DNA from: Prorocentrum cordatum
Taxonomy: Eukaryota; Sar; Dinophyceae; Prorocentrales; Prorocentraceae
Assembly (NCBI GenBank): GCA_963575745.1
Contig: CAUYUJ010000695.1
Coordinates: forward strand, 1 to 64,000
Reading direction: 5' to 3'
Length of the DNA: 64,000 nucleotides
Position 1 is the first letter of the stretch; every line of letters begins with the position of its first letter. Under the pieces are notes generated by a model that saw only the letters and a list, made by a program, of their open reading frames with translations, had not been told where the DNA came from and searched no databases. The position numbers were made by a program, and so were the translations under genes. Positions 62,701 through 64,000 of the stretch are shown piece by piece.

Positions 62701-64000
62701 AGCACGAGTGCTGCCGGGACCTCTTCCGGCAGCCCCGCTCGAGCCCATCCTGGAGGAGCCCGCGCAGGCCTCTCTGGGAGACAACGCTACCAAAGAGAAC
62801 TTCAGGAGCGCGTCAGCCGACGACGCCCCTGAAGCTGCGCCAGATGCTGAACTTCCTCAACTTGCCGACGCCTCGGAGCCTCCGACGCCGACAGGCCAGA
62901 GCGGTACCCGGCGTCGAGCCCAGCGTCGAGCCGAAGGCGAAGCTCCAGAGCCCGCTGCGCCCTTTCCGTGGCCAGCACCGCCTCAGTTTGGACCAGTCCG
63001 AGCACGAGAGCGCTCTGCGACGCCCACGCCGAGGAGATCAGCACCTCATACCCGCGAGTCGTCCGCAGCTCGACCACCATCGAGCGGTTCGGCACCTTCG
63101 ACGGTTATCGCACCACCACCGGAGAAGAAATCCCGACCAGGAAAGCTTCCTAACATACCGGGCTCACCGAGCCCAGCAGCCTTCGTGTCCAACGAGTCGG
63201 GCGAGATGGAGTTCATCACACCGGATGGCTGGGACGGAGTCGAGGAGCCGGTCTTGCTCAGGACCCGCGCGTTCTCGAGCCTGGCGGAGGTCCAGGAGGC
63301 CTACGAGGCGCACCTCTTCTTGCCCATCGAAAACTTCGAGAACGACCCGATCGACGACAGCGAGCCGGACGACGACTGGACAAACTGCCTGTGCATGACC
63401 TCCCACGAGCTCTCCGACCTCAGGGACGGCGAGATGGACGTGGACTGTGCGACAGCACAGGTGGGCGACACGACGGACTCGAACAACCTGTCGAGACGCG
63501 AGCAGCGTCAACTGGATCGTGAAATCCCCTGGCGGGAGATCGCAGAGTACCCGGAGGACCAGTTCATGGAGTACGTCAAGGCCTTGCGCAAGGAGTGCCA
63601 GAACTGGGACACCTGGAAGTCCGTTCGGGCCTGCTCGCAGGAGGAGGCCGAACAAGTTCGTCGTGACCCTCGTCGCCGCAAACGGTGCATCCGCTCGCGC
63701 GTGTGCTACCGGGACAAGAACTTGGGGTTTCCGCCGCTGAAGGCTAAGGCCCGCCCAGTGTTGCTGGGGTTCTCCGACCCCGACCTGGAGAAGTTGCCGC
63801 GTAACGCCCCGGTGCTGACCGACGCCGGCAAGAAGCTGATCTGCCAGATCGCGGTCTCGAATGACTGGCGAGTCGGGACCGGAGACGCGGAGAGCGCCTT
63901 TCTCCAGGGTGGCGCACAGAGTGAGCGCGAGGAGGCGATCTACATGATTCCGCCCAAGGACCCGATAGTTCAAGCCGCCGGAGTCTTCACCGCCCCGCTC
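56720..64000 (+). CDS. Ty1/copia-type Gag-Pol polyprotein (3' end outside window)
   Basis: An open frame of 2427 codons from ATG 56720, unbroken to the window edge. Order: acidic N-terminus (residues 43-70), gag core (about 105-270), a long disordered Pro/Ala/Asp-rich linker with no CCHC knuckle, retropepsin-like protease with DTGC at Asp609, a methyltransferase-like module (about 1145-1380), integrase (about 1590-1830), linker, and reverse transcriptase from about 2190. Integrase: zinc-finger His1602 and Cys1635/Cys1638, but the second His position is Arg1607; catalytic Asp1665, Asp1724, Glu1759 with D(35)E spacing. RT motif A GDAESAFLQG has Asp2389; the YxDD box lies beyond the window. Integrase before RT identifies copia order. 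Residues about 830-1080 are probably not translated from this frame (see 59208-59963). The ATG follows the putative LTR and PBS by about 110 bp. Confidence 0.85.
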   Translation, partial: MADRRPAAAAGSRGAAAPKKYGDRRYKGKHPRDGAAAAATPDDETYEEEWVDEWAGEDWAEDDYEESEIPPSSAEFRRTRGDRKKWRGGPCPAPPPLEARFQNIYKQPRYYQKWVRKVHMWKARARHYKPMAELALDLSDVITGEGAEMIESLEWTRLYSQDGIDLVINSLAVFDEQQILQVGDLMEEYEEVERLPGELLAAYVAHFKDLEMRLKRAELPAQQGQFRAFKLLRSSCLSPEVRRNLLLATGNEYDFDRLVQAMSVQWPSTAPNWVAPVRRMARKRLGEAAAPERKPAGRDHDKGGGKGRDRQPQNRAPRPAPKPPHVSEADIIPEDEAEENEDEDDPDQAEVNEAYAEEVDSIQVMQEVADALTVTSDKLKKLTLGRGSTGRSSPPKPGDRRPPPRSAPSGGAAAPAGRPSPAPPGRSPQTSSAPPQRGTATPPAGTSFSGSIRGTFTGDRSGDSRAPAASQRPGFRQTSSRTGYKDKRDRARAVHDASIDQDEPADEDDEEYAADAVEHEALVTHLSPDELQQRVAAFKSRVATSDKGASHVRFQAAPEVRQFSVDSRGAQAARSGTKSSHQVDVIWHVRTPLDVCFLEDSQGFYIVIDTGCQRNVVGYECLGKFLEHIAYLGLSFWETEEQERFRFGVSRAVSKSVVYFPICIEHVVPLVCRASVLDVNPKLPFLGSLPMWTLLGLQLDTLGERAHFTKINLCDVPLKIAPNGHLLLRVDSCLKDVGFPREPEAWKFTPSDVIIPEPQWIPEAPACVSGDSCAQAESQPMQFSRAALCALTYTHRGLLQPREVPPSVPDGCNLTDATPVFESILGLSVNEVGQVGVAGGPIVSSHSPADEAEPGDQRVDEPDAADHEPPVAHHRSQSRAVPAELGDVEPDDGHDRADGPRDGLPDTDGGLSEGDRERSRTGSGERAATAAGTGGSSPELLTAVPEEGRVRPSDNEEVLRQGVLADLRPVRPAVEVGQREVDRGRQRRSSSRTYLDKVTGFLLALSASCFNNAETPGQVFGELEPGSYADQGGAKVTLGAGGSDGRGERREHGQDLRGRGDGPGMGQVSAPASPAPGTEMVKRGAWKRLLGIAKKTTAASETLNNVSQDADRRAADLRDAEWCCSDVAFMDIPVPELPDHRYLDNECQACGTDLIEGCAGTARPTRLASRFELRASPSADIEDGWDLSTTRGAQRWKDQIQKDKPLYVIVGFPCTLWCSDNVNVNYVDHPELLERLRARDRRLIDLIKWTIEYQVKHGRFFLFENPPTSAIWKDLQFAPLLPLGETVIGHGCQYGKTGKTGLPIRKAYRWFSNSPPVLAALSRRCPGLRPVSGGHLHDQIENSKWTKASGEYTDEMAHAMLHAIQQVAAQRNPSRFADMPVAATEWEVAYNHAGPIEVLFASPEKDPTRWEAVMQGVRQIVGGSASRGGNKATHYLSKSSTLWRQISQLVPWDLTMIQLVKTAKQRRFPINKEPWSHRGHCYVDEKGHYHIDAEDLVDVAFPTLALSPPADLAVFFFGYAKQESLPQEPDTSQIEKRMPLPPDPNDPMLPNNSLPPDEDDDLQDVPIARMPDASGGMAGIRFVGVTKEQCPREVRQLVARMHCNLGRPVPSEFFQFLAQRGASQATLLCARALRCPACLRRKRPQRQRESQIPRVGLFNDLVKGDLFYVMTHDGTTHALLGLVDKATRLHVVCRIASREPGDVWEKFQTCWLTPFGIMQILVVDRDGAFEAVFMDSCHTLGIDVRYVPPGAHWQLGLAESGNYAWRRVFEKVIDVILPTMPEHVDLAIISTSHAVNQSVRRAGRTAYAAAFGRVPTLPTELLADTTSAEFWHNCTRDEMLAYGERCRIEALKAIADLEADEALRTSILRQPVNRKEYDFLSGQRVAAWGEHGRKRRGKTPVAGHRPGIFCFWDSGTNGYGEGESAWLRIGHRTVQVAREHIRPAVGFEGWTPSEEDLKELKTAEQDLAKASQGDASNITIEGPPEQQPEPEDPQARVLPGPLPAAPLEPILEEPAQASLGDNATKENFRSASADDAPEAAPDAELPQLADASEPPTPTGQSGTRRRAQRRAEGEAPEPAAPFPWPAPPQFGPVRARERSATPTPRRSAPHTRESSAARPPSSGSAPSTVIAPPPEKKSRPGKLPNIPGSPSPAAFVSNESGEMEFITPDGWDGVEEPVLLRTRAFSSLAEVQEAYEAHLFLPIENFENDPIDDSEPDDDWTNCLCMTSHELSDLRDGEMDVDCATAQVGDTTDSNNLSRREQRQLDREIPWREIAEYPEDQFMEYVKALRKECQNWDTWKSVRACSQEEAEQVRRDPRRRKRCIRSRVCYRDKNLGFPPLKAKARPVLLGFSDPDLEKLPRNAPVLTDAGKKLICQIAVSNDWRVGTGDAESAFLQGGAQSEREEAIYMIPPKDPIVQAAGVFTAPL
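59208..59963 (+). CDS. Zinc-ribbon ORF in the +1 frame of the copia element
   Basis: A 251-residue ORF overlapping the polyprotein frame. Its codons end almost always in G or C, as in neighbouring coding sequence, and its protein is of normal complexity: a helical N-terminal half (residues 17-90, with LTRQNLAINAW and QFRQNLEMSNRMMG), then a zinc-ribbon-like C121-x-H123 ... C138-x2-C141 (WLICDQCGRRW), then a charged tail. Such C-x-H ... C-x2-C modules normally sit between protease and integrase in dinoflagellate copia polyproteins (from memory). ATG 59208 directly follows an in-frame TAA (TAAATG); the stop overlaps a polyprotein-frame ATG (ATGGTGA, 59957-59963). It may be joined to the polyprotein by frameshifting, be translated separately by reinitiation, or result from paired indels. 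Confidence 0.7.
   Translation: MKSDKSESQEARSSRRTVQLTRQNLAINAWTNLMQLIMNHLSHIIGRSREQFRQNLEMSNRMMGTIAQMGHEMGYLTPMADSVKAIARGAAQVPESVLPPPPAPEDQAQNYSQLCQKRDACAHPTTRRYYAKGYWLICDQCGRRWKSVNGKWIVDDKEDLLRVPTSTKSLGSSSRSRPAASTMPKRPVKSSASSSQGRTRTKAEPRSPSEQAVPTDEENDENMDRTSEGEETDQGWDKFPRQPPQRRGPRW

Noticed and set aside
61808-63973. Reverse-strand frames of 269-297 codons within the copia element
   Set aside because: Shadows of the GC3-rich sense frame, which has intact integrase and RT motifs.
1-64000. Dinoflagellate spliced-leader relics (the TTTTGGCTCAAG motif) as evidence of retroposed cDNA
   Set aside because: I noticed no copy of the spliced-leader core on either strand while reading. A string search would settle it.

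Overview
The window is eukaryotic nuclear DNA and most probably from a dinoflagellate. That call rests on three things. There is a Ty1/copia retrotransposon whose gag, protease, integrase and reverse transcriptase read like the divergent dinoflagellate lineage. A short esterase gene is interrupted by introns built from dispersed repeat families (introner-like). Most of the rest is a dense mosaic of satellites, microsatellites and short inverted-repeat elements in GC-rich DNA. The high GC would suit a Prorocentrum-like genome, but that is only a guess. I see no prokaryotic genes, tRNAs, rRNAs or CRISPR arrays.

Layout. 0-16.5 kb: an octamer array, a TA-flanked MITE, a structured composite repeat (called M / GAC / 21-mer array / 38-bp minisatellite / CAA / S here) in both orientations, and two arrays of a 90-bp satellite (10.1-11.9 and 12.3-15.0 kb). 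16.56-20.55 kb: a higher-order array of five ~355-bp terminal-inverted-repeat (TIR) elements alternating with a 40-bp minisatellite, lodged inside an S repeat. 20.6-43.8 kb: no confident gene; simple-sequence tracts and many short TIR or fold-back elements. 43.84-45.79 kb: a four-exon alpha/beta-hydrolase gene (236 aa predicted). 45.8-56.3 kb: more of the same element families, plus a tandem segmental duplication that preserves a filled and an empty insertion site. 56.4-64.0 kb: the 5' part of a copia-type retrotransposon (LTR, primer-binding site, polyprotein), cut by the window end inside reverse transcriptase.

How it fits together. Several short element families behave like introners. Their left ends carry a GT donor, their right ends a pyrimidine tract plus AG; one family member is exactly intron 3 of the hydrolase gene; a second family forms its intron 1. 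The two largest families (7 and 8 copies over 48 and 27 kb) lie only on the + strand, the strand of both coding units, whereas other MITE families lie in both orientations. The simplest reading is that much of the window is intron or inter-exon DNA of + strand transcription units, seeded by introner-type elements and then inflated by microsatellite growth. The copia element is notable for a cytosine-methyltransferase-like module between protease and integrase, and for a zinc-ribbon ORF in another frame.

Limits: family names (I1, I3, H, F, G, K, L, M, N, P, Q, S, T, U) are local labels. Boundaries of degenerate repeats are approximate. All homology statements are by eye.
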